64,000 bases of DNA from Streptomyces sp. R28 (GCF_041052385.1 NZ_CP163439.1:3089001-3153000), one strand, 5' to 3'. Counted from the first letter of the stretch, positions 53,801 to 61,748 are shown. Translations and numbers: made by a program. The notes: a model not told the origin generated them from the sequence alone.

Positions 53801-53998
53801 ATCGTCGCGGAGAATGCGGAGCGCAACACCGACTTCATGAAGCTGTATTTCGACAACAACGAATTCCGGAAAGCAATCAAGGAGGCGGCCCGAAAGCGCG
53901 CGTACCGGATCATCACCGAGCCCGCGCGGGACGAGGCGCTCGCGCGGCTGCGAGCCGAAATGCGTCGAGAAACCGGCGATCAAGCGATACAGCGATGA
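50855..53998 (+). CDS. hsdR: Type I restriction endonuclease/translocase subunit HsdR
   Basis: A 1047-residue motor nuclease. The PD-(D/E)xK nuclease core is D142 ... E156-L-K158 (LDLAFFVNG and SAELKNP). The SF2 helicase motor has Walker A SAGSGKSN (311-318), DEAH at 420-423, and motif III FTATP. Motif VI-like YQTGFDQPLL and LSRLNRIHP follow, then a C-terminal helical region. Full length and intact, so restriction should be functional with HsdM and HsdS. The start is an ATGA overlap with hsdS. Confidence 0.95.
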   Translation: MSAGSHTETAFENRVEAELLARGWCQARGTFDAELAIDADEMYRFIDATQAENWNRLVGFYGDDRTAAKGQFTQRVAAEIDARGVLDVLRQGVRDRGVQIDLAYFRPGHTLAADALAEYDANILTVVRQLHYSVRRPSHSLDLAFFVNGLPVASAELKNPNTGQNADHAIAQYRRRDPNEVFFAKRTLVHFAVDPDRAFITTRLRGAETQFLPFNIGSNGPGVSGGAGNPPAPDGGVAVAYLWEQIWQRDNWLEILHRFLHIQLPDKKGVRANPNTSPRIFPRYHQWDAVQKMIAHARDHGAGHNYLIQHSAGSGKSNTIAWLAHRLSNLYDAANQPVFHKIIVITDRVVLDRQLQRTIFQFDHTPGVVKKIDQDSTQLASALDDATSKIVISTLQMYPYVLGKIADMGLQGKRYAVVIDEAHSSQGGESAIKLKKALGENAAPREEDEDEVEYMTRVRGRQPNLSYFAFTATPKSPTLKLFGAFDPDRVHPRTGEKGMYVPFHIYSMRQAIEEGFILDVLANYITYDTKWRLRNEAVQKAESDVANPEVDSSKAKRELVRYAEQHPKSLEQKAKLIVDDFRENIAGRLGGRAKAMVVTPDRPHALGLYQAIRSYVELRGYTDCGTLVAFSGPLKDESTGLEFTEAQLNGFPEARLPERFAYTKADDPQAVARNQEEYRLLVVAEKYQTGFDQPLLCAMYVDKPLPGVAAVQTLSRLNRIHPLKAQEDVHVLDFVNTATEIKEAFADWFEATISEPTDPNLLYTKQREVMTYELLVASEMEAFIRVLAVAGPDRMTDAAERRLHAQLHEYLKPALDRFADLATDEQEGFRTALRDYVRAYSLIAQIVDWGDRDLERLYQYGRILLLRLPGRPSTSVDIGDADLSHFRLEYTGRHNVSLSPVGDRDVRGHAADGGGYREPEVKPLSEVIEELNERFGLGLGTSDQILVYQQVVGLVEDTGMQQIALMNDENRFGQVADDRLDDIVAENAERNTDFMKLYFDNNEFRKAIKEAARKRAYRIITEPARDEALARLRAEMRRETGDQAIQR

Positions 53999-54068
53999 GC
54001 AACCGAGGCAGCACGGTCCGCAGCCGCATAGATCATGTGTTAGTAGCACTGGGCGAGGGTGGTGGAAG

Positions 54069-55655
54069 GTGAAGGACGAGACGGCACAGTCCCCTGGGAG
54101 ACGGCTCCTCGCGGGGCGCTACCGCGTGGACGGTGTGCTCGGACGCGGTGGCATGAGCGAGGTCTTCCACGGCTATGACGAGCGTCTGGACCGAAGCATC
54201 GCGATCAAACTCCTGCGGCCGCCATCAGGGTCGGTTCCGGACACGCCGGACAGTCCGGAGGCCGCGGATCTCCTCGACCAGATCGAGCGAGACCGCAAGC
54301 GTTTCCTGCGGGAGATCCGCACCACCGCCCAGCTGGAACACCCGGGCATCCCCGCGGTCTACGACACGGGCGTCGAAACCGGCGACGATGGCAGCACACA
54401 GTTGTGGCTGGTCATGCAGCTGCTGCGCGGGTCGACCCTGGAAACCCTCCTCAACCGCAGGGACTACACCGCTGCGCCACCAAGCGTGGCATGGGCCGCG
54501 TCCATCGCCGCGCAAATCGCCGCAGTCCTGGTCGGCGTGCACCAAGTCGACATCGTCCACCGCGACATCAAGCCAGCCAACATGATTGTCATCGACGGCG
54601 GTCTGGTGAAGGTCCTCGACTTCGGCATCGCGATCCTTCGCGGCGCAGGTGCCCTGCCGCGGTTGACTCAGGTCGACAAGACCGTCGGCACTCCGCCGTA
54701 CATGTCGCCCGAGCAATGCCTCGGCCAGCCGGTGACCGCCGCGTCAGACATCTACTCCCTCGGCTGCCTCCTGTGCGAACTGCTCACGGGGGACGTGCCG
54801 TTCTTCGCGACTTCCGCCATGCCGCTGCGCGCCCACCACCTGAAGACACCCGCCCCATCGATACTGATGCGCCGCGCCGATATTCCGACGGCACTCGACA
54901 GCCTCGTGACGTCAATGCTGGCAAAGGACCCGGATAAGCGGCCTCAGGCAGAGGCCGTATATGAGGCGCTCCTTCCTCACGCAGGTGCATCGACCGGAGC
55001 ACCTACAACTGGCGACGACAGTCGCGACCCGACCCGCCCGTTCCGTCGGCCTCTCCTGGCCGCGACCAGGCCACGGGAGCAGGACACACACCAGGCCCGG
55101 TTGACGGACGCCGAAGCGGCAGCCCTGCAGGCGAATGTGCAGGCGCTTCTGGACAGCGACCAACCGTCTCAAGCGATCCGCCTCCTCGAAGCGGGCGTCA
55201 CCCGCGCTGCACATGACCCCTACCTGGAGCTGCGCCTGCGCCACTTCCTGGCCGCCGCACAGTTCTACGCCGGCGAATACACCCACGCCGCCAGCCTCTT
55301 CGACGTCGTCGGCCGCGACTACCGCAAACACCTGCAGCCGAGCGACCCCATCGTCCTAGACTGCGCCTACCACGCAGGCCACGCGTACGCCGAGATCGGG
55401 AAACCGGACATGGCGCTTCCGCAGCTGCGCTTTTTCGTGCAGAACGCCCACCCCTCGGCTGACGACGACACAGCGGACCAGATCCGCGAATCTCGCTTCG
55501 TCATCGCCCAGATGCTGGCGGCGTCCGGCTACCTGGGGGAGTCGCTCGTGGAACTCGAAGCCGTCCGTATCCTCCTGGTCGACGCTTATGGAGCCGACTC
55601 GATTCAGGTACGGAACCTTGACAAGCAGATCGCCCGGCTCAGATCCGCCATCTGA
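54069..55655 (+). CDS. Ser/Thr protein kinase with C-terminal helical repeats
   Basis: A 528-residue soluble kinase. The Hanks-type catalytic domain (about 16-295) is complete: Gly loop GRGGMSEV (25-32), K47 (AIKLL), E82, HRDIKPAN (164-171), DFG (184-186) and SPEQ. A linker rich in Thr/Arg follows, then about 190 residues of TPR-like helices (AIRLLEAGVTRAAHDPYLELRLRHFLAAAQFYAGEYTHAASLF). There is no transmembrane helix or PASTA domain. It lies 70 nt after hsdR on the same strand, so it may be cotranscribed with the restriction operon; its targets are unknown. Confidence 0.88.
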   Translation: MKDETAQSPGRRLLAGRYRVDGVLGRGGMSEVFHGYDERLDRSIAIKLLRPPSGSVPDTPDSPEAADLLDQIERDRKRFLREIRTTAQLEHPGIPAVYDTGVETGDDGSTQLWLVMQLLRGSTLETLLNRRDYTAAPPSVAWAASIAAQIAAVLVGVHQVDIVHRDIKPANMIVIDGGLVKVLDFGIAILRGAGALPRLTQVDKTVGTPPYMSPEQCLGQPVTAASDIYSLGCLLCELLTGDVPFFATSAMPLRAHHLKTPAPSILMRRADIPTALDSLVTSMLAKDPDKRPQAEAVYEALLPHAGASTGAPTTGDDSRDPTRPFRRPLLAATRPREQDTHQARLTDAEAAALQANVQALLDSDQPSQAIRLLEAGVTRAAHDPYLELRLRHFLAAAQFYAGEYTHAASLFDVVGRDYRKHLQPSDPIVLDCAYHAGHAYAEIGKPDMALPQLRFFVQNAHPSADDDTADQIRESRFVIAQMLAASGYLGESLVELEAVRILLVDAYGADSIQVRNLDKQIARLRSAI

Positions 55656-55701
55656 TCCACACGATGGGGCGGTCGGCAGCGGGACGCGGGATGCTCCTGC
55701 C

Positions 55702-55752
55702 CGTAGGACGGTGACGTGCTGTCGATGCGGCCGACGGTCGCAGCGTCCTACG
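55702..55752. terminator. Inverted repeat at convergent kinase/CorA-like ends
   Basis: CGTAGGACG (55702-55710) and its exact complement (55744-55752) with a 33-nt loop, overlapping the stop of the minus-strand gene. It is a possible bidirectional terminator; the long loop makes this uncertain. Confidence 0.35.
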
Positions 55753-57031
55753 CCTTTCTGCCCCCGCCCCGCAGGGATGACAGGACCAGGCGCCCGTACC
55801 GTGTGGTGAGGGCTGCGGCGGTGGCGGCGACCGACAGGGCGAGCGCGATGAGCAGGTGCGCCGTGGAGTTGTCATCGAGAACCTGCAGGATGCTGAGGGC
55901 GGTTCCGAGTGGCAGGCCGAGAATGGTGAGTACGCCCAAGGCGCCGCTGATCTGCTGGCTCTCCTGGGTCTGTACGAGCCTGCTGTAGTCGGCTGCTTCA
56001 GCCAGGATTTCGGCGAAACGTGCGGGCAGCCGGTGTTGGTTCTGGAAGGCGAGCAGCAGATCGTTCGCCGCTCCGTGTGCGGTGAGGTGCTGGCGCCAGT
56101 AGGTGCTTCGGAAAACGGCGATGTTCCGCTCCAGCGTGGCGACGCGGCGGGCGAGCCGTGAGGAGTTGAACACTTCGGAGAGTTCGTCGGTGAGCTCGTC
56201 GATGTGATCGCGCTGGAGCGAGCCGAGGAGCAGGGCGTCGAGATAGACGGTACGCGAGTGCAGCGCGCCGAACTCGAAGAAGTCGCCGGCCCCGGTGTCG
56301 GGCCGGTGGCCGAGGAAGGCGGCCCCTTGACGTAGCACCAGGGCGCTCCAGTCCGCAGAGATCCTTACGGCGTCCTTGAGCTGTTCGGCGGCGGTCTCCG
56401 GGGGCAAGGGGAAGTCCTCCGGTGTGGAGCGCGAGGCCAGCTGCCACAGCCAGTGGTCCGCGGTGGCGGGCAGCGCCGCTTCGCCGCCGGTGCGGAGGGC
56501 AGGGGTGTGCCGCTCCGTGGGGGTTATGAAGGCGATGGTGTAGGGCCTCGCTATGGCGAACGGCTGGTCGGGGTCGCGGACGTCGGCGATGCCGGCGAGG
56601 AGCCCGGCCGGGTCGAAGGGCCCGGTGAGGGGATCGTCGGCGGAGTTCGGCCGCCGCCCGGCCAGGGCCCGCAGTATGGGCAACAGCGGTCTTTCCACGC
56701 TCAAGTGCAGGACGACAAGGGCGTGTTCGGGATTGCGGGCGGTGGCCGCCCGGAGAAGTTCCATGCCCAGCAGGTGCAGCCCGTCGTTCTTGACGTCCAG
56801 CGGCAGGTACCAGCGACAGGGCCGTCCCGGCGCCCCGTACAGCGCACGGGCGGAGGCGGGGGCGAAGTAGGTGGACCGGGTCTGAGCGTCGGTGCGGCGG
56901 CTGCCCAGCTCGAACGGGAAGGGACCTTCGGGCCAGTCGGGGAGGCGTTTGAGCCGCACAGGCAGGACGACGGTCAGCTCCTGGCGTGCCCCTGTGACCT
57001 CCTCAAGCAGCGGAACCCCGTAGGTGGTCAT
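55748..57031 (-). CDS. CorA-like protein with two C-terminal membrane helices
   Basis: A 427-residue protein, last gene of the NACHT operon. The N-terminal two thirds are soluble and of mixed fold (PVRLKRLPDWPEGPFPFELG, LVVLHLSVERPLLPILRALA). A long helical section follows (NIAVFRSTYWRQHLTAHGAAND). The end has two hydrophobic helices (GALGVLTILGLPLGTALSIL and HLLIALALSVAATAAALTT), the topology of CorA channels, but the GMN ion-selectivity motif is missing. It may be a membrane effector. It starts at an ATGA overlap with the preceding small gene. Confidence 0.72.
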   Translation of the reverse strand: MTTYGVPLLEEVTGARQELTVVLPVRLKRLPDWPEGPFPFELGSRRTDAQTRSTYFAPASARALYGAPGRPCRWYLPLDVKNDGLHLLGMELLRAATARNPEHALVVLHLSVERPLLPILRALAGRRPNSADDPLTGPFDPAGLLAGIADVRDPDQPFAIARPYTIAFITPTERHTPALRTGGEAALPATADHWLWQLASRSTPEDFPLPPETAAEQLKDAVRISADWSALVLRQGAAFLGHRPDTGAGDFFEFGALHSRTVYLDALLLGSLQRDHIDELTDELSEVFNSSRLARRVATLERNIAVFRSTYWRQHLTAHGAANDLLLAFQNQHRLPARFAEILAEAADYSRLVQTQESQQISGALGVLTILGLPLGTALSILQVLDDNSTAHLLIALALSVAATAAALTTRYGRLVLSSLRGGGRKA

Positions 57032-57294
57032 CGGTAGTACTCGGCTGGGTCGGGCTGGTTGAGGCGGATGACGAACTCCGCCCGGTCGGGGCTTTCGGCG
57101 TTGATGTGGAAGCGGACGTGTTCGCCTGTGCGGATGGTGCGGAAGCCCTCGGTCACGATCTGGCGGTAGTCGAAGCTGTAGTACCGCTCGTCCTCGTCGT
57201 CCTGGACGACGTAGGTGCCGAGCGCACCGCTCAGTCCTCCGCCGCTCGGACGCCTGTCGACAATGGTTCCGTGGCGCGGTCCGCCACCGCTCAT
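57028..57294 (-). CDS. Small beta-rich protein, cold-shock/OB-like
   Basis: An 88-residue protein. A Gly-rich N-terminus (HGTIVDRRPSGGGLSG) is followed by alternating strands, TYVVQDDEDERYYSFDYRQI and FRTIRTGEHVRFHINA. Spacing and strand order resemble a cold-shock/OB fold, suggesting nucleic-acid or ligand binding, but the classical RNP motifs are not obvious. Both ends overlap neighbours by 4 nt (ATGA), so its dose is tied to the NACHT protein. Confidence 0.6.
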   Translation of the reverse strand: MSGGGPRHGTIVDRRPSGGGLSGALGTYVVQDDEDERYYSFDYRQIVTEGFRTIRTGEHVRFHINAESPDRAEFVIRLNQPDPAEYYR

Positions 57295-59408
57295 GCCGTC
57301 GCCTCCTCTGCCCCGGACGTGTGGATGTCCTGCACGCATCGGAAGCCGACCGCGTTGCTTCCGCCGCGCTTGCGGTAGATGCCCTTGCTGCTGGTCTGCA
57401 CCGCACGCATCGGGTTGTCGTAGCTGCCGCCGCAGATGACGGCCTCGTCGGCGTCGTCCAGGCTGGTGGAGGTCCATTCCCAGCAGTTGCCCACCATGTC
57501 GAGGACACCGAACGGGGAGCGGTTGCCGGGCCGTTCGTCGACGGGTGTCGCCCCGGCCCGCCGGACGGCGTCGCCCGCGAAGTCCCGGTACCACGCCTGA
57601 TACGTCACGACAGGCCGGCCGACCCATGTGTCGGCGCAGTTGATACGGGTGCCGTCCGGTGTGTCGCCCCAAGGGAAAAGACGTCCATCAGTGCCTCGCG
57701 CGGCGGCCTCCCACTCCAGGGAAGTCGGCAGGCGTTTGCCCTCGAACGCGGCGAACGCGTAGGCGCTCCACCAGCTGACGAAGATGGCAGGGTGGGCGTC
57801 GTAGCGGGGGTTCTCGTAGTAGTCGGGGCGCCGCAGCCGGTCGGTCCAGGGGCGGTGTGTGACGTAGCCGGGCTGGTCGGGGTGGTCCCACGGTGAGGTG
57901 CCGTCCGCGTCGAGGGCGTCGAGGAAGCGGCGGTAGCGGGCAACGGTCACGGCATGGCGGTCGAAGCGCACGGGGCGCTCGACGCGGCGGATCAGCAGCC
58001 GTTCGGCCGGACCGACCAGGTACGCCCCGGCCGGCAGCACGCCGTCGTCCGTCTCCGGACTGCCGGGTATGCCGGCGAGGAATGCGCGCACCTGCTCGGT
58101 GAGGAAGGCCCCGCCGGGAAGATCGGCTACCAGGTTCCGGTTCGCCGGCTCGGCCAGAAATCTGGCGGCCATTAGTTCCTGGTATGCCGTGTGCACGAAG
58201 GCGACGTGATCGGGCCCGGCGGGCCGCAGCAGCGGAGCGAGGACACAGGCGTCGAGATCGAGGCGTCCGTCCTTGAAGGCGTTGGCCCCCAGCTGCCGGT
58301 GGACGTCGACGAGGGAGAACACGGTGCGGTCGGTGAGGAAGGCGTATCCGAACGCGGCGGGCAGTCGAGGCTCCAGGTCGGGCTGCCCACGCTCGGCCAG
58401 CGTCCGCGAGATATGAGCGCCCAGGATGTCCGCGAGGGGCCTTCCCGTGGGAAGGTTCAGCGCCGTGGTGAGGCGCTTCTCCAGGGGGGTTGCCTCGGGT
58501 TCGGCCAGGCGTACGACGTGGAAGTGCGGTACCCGGGACGGGTCGACGCCGTTGGCGTACATCTGCTCGACCAGTTGCTCGGAGCGGCCCGCGCCGCTGT
58601 CCAGCAGCTGACGTACCTGGGGCGAGTCCGCGAGGAAGGAGACCCGTGAGCTGATGACCACCGCCGATTCGGCGGACAGCACGGCCGCGAGATCGGTGAA
58701 GAGCCGCAGGAAACCAGCAGCGCTGGGTTCATCGACGCCCTCGTCGACGGCATCAAGCACGCACAGCGCGGTCCCGGAACGGATGAGGTAGAGGAAGAGT
58801 TCGTACGCGCGCGAGCGGTCCGATGCCATGGCCGGCGCAAGGAGGCGGGCCGCGTACTCGGAGAACGGTTCGTCCTTCGGTTTGAGACCGAGGTCGAAGT
58901 AGAAGCGGAAGCGGCGGATCTCCGGGTTGGCAGCCAGCGAGCGCAGGAGTGTGCTCTTGCCGCTCCCCGGACGACCGGTGACCAGGACGTTCGCACTGCC
59001 GCGTGCCAGGCGCGTCAGGAGCTCCCCCGCGTCGCCGGACTGCTCCATCGTCGACTCGCCGGTGCGCGGGTCGATGGTCAGCGCCGCCGCAGGGACAGCG
59101 GCCCGCGGTTCCTCCTGGGCGGGGGAGGTGAGATCGGCGAGGTGGGTGTCGAGATTGACGATGGTGTCGACGAAGCCGTCGTAGCGCACGATCCGGAAGT
59201 CCACACCCAGCATGGAATGCAGGGCGCCGGGTGCCGTACCGCCGTCGTCGTCCAGGACGACGAACCGGGTGAGCTTGGGCAGCCGGGTGCGCAACAGCTC
59301 CCCACCGCTGGCCGCGAGCACGGTACTCAGGTCGTCGGCGTCGCGGGAGAGCATCAGCTCCACGTACTCCAGCCGCATCCCCGACTCGCGGCAGAACAGC
59401 TGGTACAC
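57291..59408 (-). CDS. NACHT NTPase fused to FGE-sulfatase-like domain
   Basis: A 705-residue STAND-type protein. The N-terminal 105 residues are an unassigned module. The NACHT NTPase has Walker A GRPGSGKS (145-152) and Walker B LCVLDAVDE (215-223), with a helical lid to about 450. The C-terminal formylglycine-generating-enzyme-like domain (about 455-692) has LPTSLEWEAAARG, FPWGD, NCWEW, GGSYDN and GFRC. Such NTPases oligomerise when a sensor domain detects invasion; FGE folds can serve as ligand-binding sensors. The GTG at 59408 lacks a ribosome site and overlaps the upstream gene by 55 nt, so the N-terminus may come from a frameshift with that gene. Confidence 0.85.
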   Translation of the reverse strand: MYQLFCRESGMRLEYVELMLSRDADDLSTVLAASGGELLRTRLPKLTRFVVLDDDGGTAPGALHSMLGVDFRIVRYDGFVDTIVNLDTHLADLTSPAQEEPRAAVPAAALTIDPRTGESTMEQSGDAGELLTRLARGSANVLVTGRPGSGKSTLLRSLAANPEIRRFRFYFDLGLKPKDEPFSEYAARLLAPAMASDRSRAYELFLYLIRSGTALCVLDAVDEGVDEPSAAGFLRLFTDLAAVLSAESAVVISSRVSFLADSPQVRQLLDSGAGRSEQLVEQMYANGVDPSRVPHFHVVRLAEPEATPLEKRLTTALNLPTGRPLADILGAHISRTLAERGQPDLEPRLPAAFGYAFLTDRTVFSLVDVHRQLGANAFKDGRLDLDACVLAPLLRPAGPDHVAFVHTAYQELMAARFLAEPANRNLVADLPGGAFLTEQVRAFLAGIPGSPETDDGVLPAGAYLVGPAERLLIRRVERPVRFDRHAVTVARYRRFLDALDADGTSPWDHPDQPGYVTHRPWTDRLRRPDYYENPRYDAHPAIFVSWWSAYAFAAFEGKRLPTSLEWEAAARGTDGRLFPWGDTPDGTRINCADTWVGRPVVTYQAWYRDFAGDAVRRAGATPVDERPGNRSPFGVLDMVGNCWEWTSTSLDDADEAVICGGSYDNPMRAVQTSSKGIYRKRGGSNAVGFRCVQDIHTSGAEEATA

Positions 59409-59941
59409 GGTGTCCGGGCTGAGGACGAACCGTTGGCCTGCCGGTAGCCGAGGGTGACGTACAGCCCGGCGAGGAAGTCGCAGCGGCGCGCCACCTCGGG
59501 CGCCACGTCGGGCTCACCGCCGAGCAGGGCCGCACTCCCGGTGTCGGTGAACCAGACCAGCACGTCGACGAGCCTGCGGACCGCCAGCAGCCCGTCCTCG
59601 TCACTGATGTCGTACCCGTCGTGCGTGGACCGGTTGCGCAGCCGCCGAATGTCGTCGAGCGCATCCAGAACCGTGCTGCTGCGGATGTACGGACGGCAGC
59701 GCTTGACCAGGTCGTTCAGGGCCTTCGTCGAAGGGTCACCCTCGACGCCGTGATGGCGCCACAGCTCCTTGAGCAGCTTCTCGGTCAGCTTCCCGACCAG
59801 GGCCACCGCGTTCTCGGGATAGCCGTCATTGAGGGACCGTAACGGCCGCTCCAGATCAAGCCCCAGCCGATCGGCGATCCGCGAGTGGTCATCGAGTTCA
59901 CTCCGCAGGCGCCGCAGCCGTTCATCGACCATGGTGCTCAC
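59354..59941 (-). CDS. DUF4145-like helical protein, possibly frameshifted into NACHT gene
   Basis: A 195-residue protein. The central helical part (NAVALVGKLTEKLLKELWRHHG... LDALDDIRRLRNRSTHDGYDISDEDGLLAVRRLVDVLVWF) resembles DUF4145/HEPN-like domains; the RNxxxH-type RNRSTH is the expected position of a HEPN active-site motif. The last 45 residues (after VTLGY) lose protein character. In the frame of the next gene the same DNA reads LPAGQRFVLSPDTVYQLF, suggesting one original protein. The GTG start overlaps the methyltransferase stop. Confidence 0.65.
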   Translation of the reverse strand: MSTMVDERLRRLRSELDDHSRIADRLGLDLERPLRSLNDGYPENAVALVGKLTEKLLKELWRHHGVEGDPSTKALNDLVKRCRPYIRSSTVLDALDDIRRLRNRSTHDGYDISDEDGLLAVRRLVDVLVWFTDTGSAALLGGEPDVAPEVARRCDFLAGLYVTLGYRQANGSSSARTPCTSCSAASRGCGWSTWS

Positions 59942-60699
59942 GCCGACTCCTCACCTCGCCGGCCGAGGACGAACGCGAACCGGTCCGGAAACACCAGCAC
60001 AGGCTCCGGATGAGCGACCCGCATCTCCTCGATCCCCTTCTCGATCTCGCTGTCGCTGAACGTGGAGAGCAGGGACATGTAGCGGGCACGCACCATGCCG
60101 AAGTACTTGTCCCGGTCGATGCGCAGCTCATGCTCGACATGACTGAGACCGGCCTCCAGCCCAGCAGCTCGCAGGTGACCCTCGACAACGGCCGGGTCCG
60201 GCTGCAGCTCCTCGAAGCGCGCGAGGGCCGCCTCGAACAGCGGGTACTGGATGGTGGCCGGGAGCATCACCACCAGCAGCCGGCCCCCGGGCGCCAGCCG
60301 ATCGGCCAGGCCGCGCAGCGTGCGCGCCGGATCGGCCACGTGGTGCACCGACTCCTTCAGCCACATCGCATCGAGCTGGTCGTACGGCAGACGCGTACGT
60401 CCTTCCGCGATGTCCTCGGCAGAAGCAGCGACCGGTGTCAGGCCGACCGGAGGCGGCGTCCCGAGCTGACCGAGCATCGCCTCGGAAGGATCGACGCACA
60501 AAATGGGATGGCGAGGCTGGAGCTGCTGGGCCACTTCCCTGGCGAACAGACCCGTACCGGAGCCGATGTCAGCGATACGGTCCATAGAGCCGAGCCGCAG
60601 AGCATCCGCGATCCGGCTGGACATCCAGGGAACGTAGTCCGGACCGTAGACCCAGTGCTCGTCGTACTCGGCTGCCAACCCCTCGTAGTGCCCACGCAC
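59938..60699 (-). CDS. SAM-dependent class I methyltransferase
   Basis: A 253-residue methyltransferase, first gene of the NACHT operon. The SAM-binding motif IADIGSGTGLFAREVA (about 43-58) is followed by LCVDPSEAMLGQL, DAMWLKESVHHV and GGRLLVVMLPATIQYPLF, the usual core of small-molecule or protein methyltransferases. I chose the GTG at 60699 for its GGAAGGG site 6 nt upstream; GTG 60714 is the alternative. Its stop overlaps the next gene (GTGA). The substrate is unknown, and its link to the NTPase is inferred from the coupling. Confidence 0.82.
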   Translation of the reverse strand: MRGHYEGLAAEYDEHWVYGPDYVPWMSSRIADALRLGSMDRIADIGSGTGLFAREVAQQLQPRHPILCVDPSEAMLGQLGTPPPVGLTPVAASAEDIAEGRTRLPYDQLDAMWLKESVHHVADPARTLRGLADRLAPGGRLLVVMLPATIQYPLFEAALARFEELQPDPAVVEGHLRAAGLEAGLSHVEHELRIDRDKYFGMVRARYMSLLSTFSDSEIEKGIEEMRVAHPEPVLVFPDRFAFVLGRRGEESA

Positions 60700-61157
60700 G
60701 TCGCGCCCTTCCACGATCCCCCTCGTGTGCCGCCGGTTGTGCCGTACAGGGCAGAGGACAGGTTTATCGCGGGTACTTGATCTACAACAGGCTGTAACTG
60801 GACGGTGATTGCGGAGGACGGCGGGTATTCGCATCACGGAACCTGCGACAGAGGGGGACGGCGATGTCCTCGACTGGGAGGCAGGCCGCGCCTCTTGTCC
60901 TGCTGATCGGTTCTTCGCGCACCGGTGCGGTGGCTCTCGTCTCAACCCGGATGTGATCCCAGGCCGGTACACGCTTTTCGGCCACCGGTGACGGTGACAA
61001 CCAGAGCGACTGTCACGAATTCGTGACGTTCAGTTGTGACCGACTGCACCCGACTTGCCCACTTGTGCACTTACTTGCAGACGCAAAGGGAGCGTACGGA
61101 ATGTCAGTGCCCGTAGCTAGAGTGATACCTGACGCTTTGGCTAACGGGGAGGACGCT
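60700..61157. other. Divergent intergenic region, possible 30-codon peptide
   Basis: About 460 bp separating the NACHT operon from the secretion locus; it must hold both promoters. A short plus-strand frame (60864-60956, 30 codons, MSSTGRQAAPLVLLIGSSR...) has a strong GAGGGGGA site but no known relative, so it is only a possibility. A 16-bp palindrome lies at 61012-61027. Confidence 0.35.
61012..61027. promoter_or_regulatory. Perfect 16-bp palindrome, candidate operator
   Basis: GTCACGAATTCGTGAC is self-complementary over 16 bp with no loop. It sits about 130 bp before the first secretion-locus gene. The absence of a loop argues for a dimeric protein site rather than a terminator. Confidence 0.55.
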
Positions 61158-61748
61158 ATGGCGGACGATGGGGCGATCGACGCACCTGTGGCGGACCCAG
61201 CCGCATGGGCGGAGGGCCTTTTTGGGGGACCAGTAGCACGGGCGGCCGCAGACGTGTTCGGCGTCGGGTCAGGCCTCCAGGCAACCGTTTCGGCTGTCGG
61301 GGACGTCATCACCGAGCTGCAGTCGTTCACGAAGTTCCGCGACCGCATCGACGCCCTCCTGCGTGACCTGCGGGAAGGACCCGCAGGCCCCAAGCAGGTG
61401 GGGCAGGACGTGATGGCGCGGGCCAAATTCGGGGGCGGAGCCGGCGGTTGGGCCGAGGCGGGCAACGTCTTCGCCTCGTACGAGACGGTGATCTCGGAGC
61501 TGGAGAAGCTTTCGAAGCTTCTCACCGAGTCCATCGAGGGCTTGAGTATCGCGGTCCTGGCCTCGCACAAGGGTTACGAGAACGTGGATGCGGACGTCAG
61601 CCAGCGCATGCTGGCGATCAGCAAGGACACGACCGAACACTACGGGGGAAGCTACGAGCCGAAGGTTCCGGGTGCGCCGGGTGGGGAGACCACGAAGCCG
61701 GGCGGCACCTCGGGAAGTGGCGACACGTCCGGCGCGTCGGGCTTCTGA
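61158..61748 (+). CDS. Unknown helical protein of the type VII-like locus
   Basis: A 196-residue protein, mostly helical (ADVFGVGSGLQATVSAVGDVITELQSF, YETVISELEKLSKLLTESIEG) with a Gly/Ser/Thr-rich C-terminal tail. It has no signal peptide and no WxG motif. I chose the ATG at 61158 because GGGGAGG lies 6 nt upstream; ATG 61101 is the alternative. It precedes a WXG100/PPE-like gene and a mycosin gene, so it may be a secreted substrate or partner. Confidence 0.68.
   Translation: MADDGAIDAPVADPAAWAEGLFGGPVARAAADVFGVGSGLQATVSAVGDVITELQSFTKFRDRIDALLRDLREGPAGPKQVGQDVMARAKFGGGAGGWAEAGNVFASYETVISELEKLSKLLTESIEGLSIAVLASHKGYENVDADVSQRMLAISKDTTEHYGGSYEPKVPGAPGGETTKPGGTSGSGDTSGASGF

Noticed and set aside
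45905-55655. BREX or phage growth limitation (Pgl) system
   Set aside because: No PglZ, BrxC or PglW-type gene is present; the gene set is a type I R-M operon plus a separate kinase.
57291-59408. FGE domain as a diversity-generating retroelement target
   Set aside because: No reverse transcriptase or template/variable repeat pair is visible near the domain.
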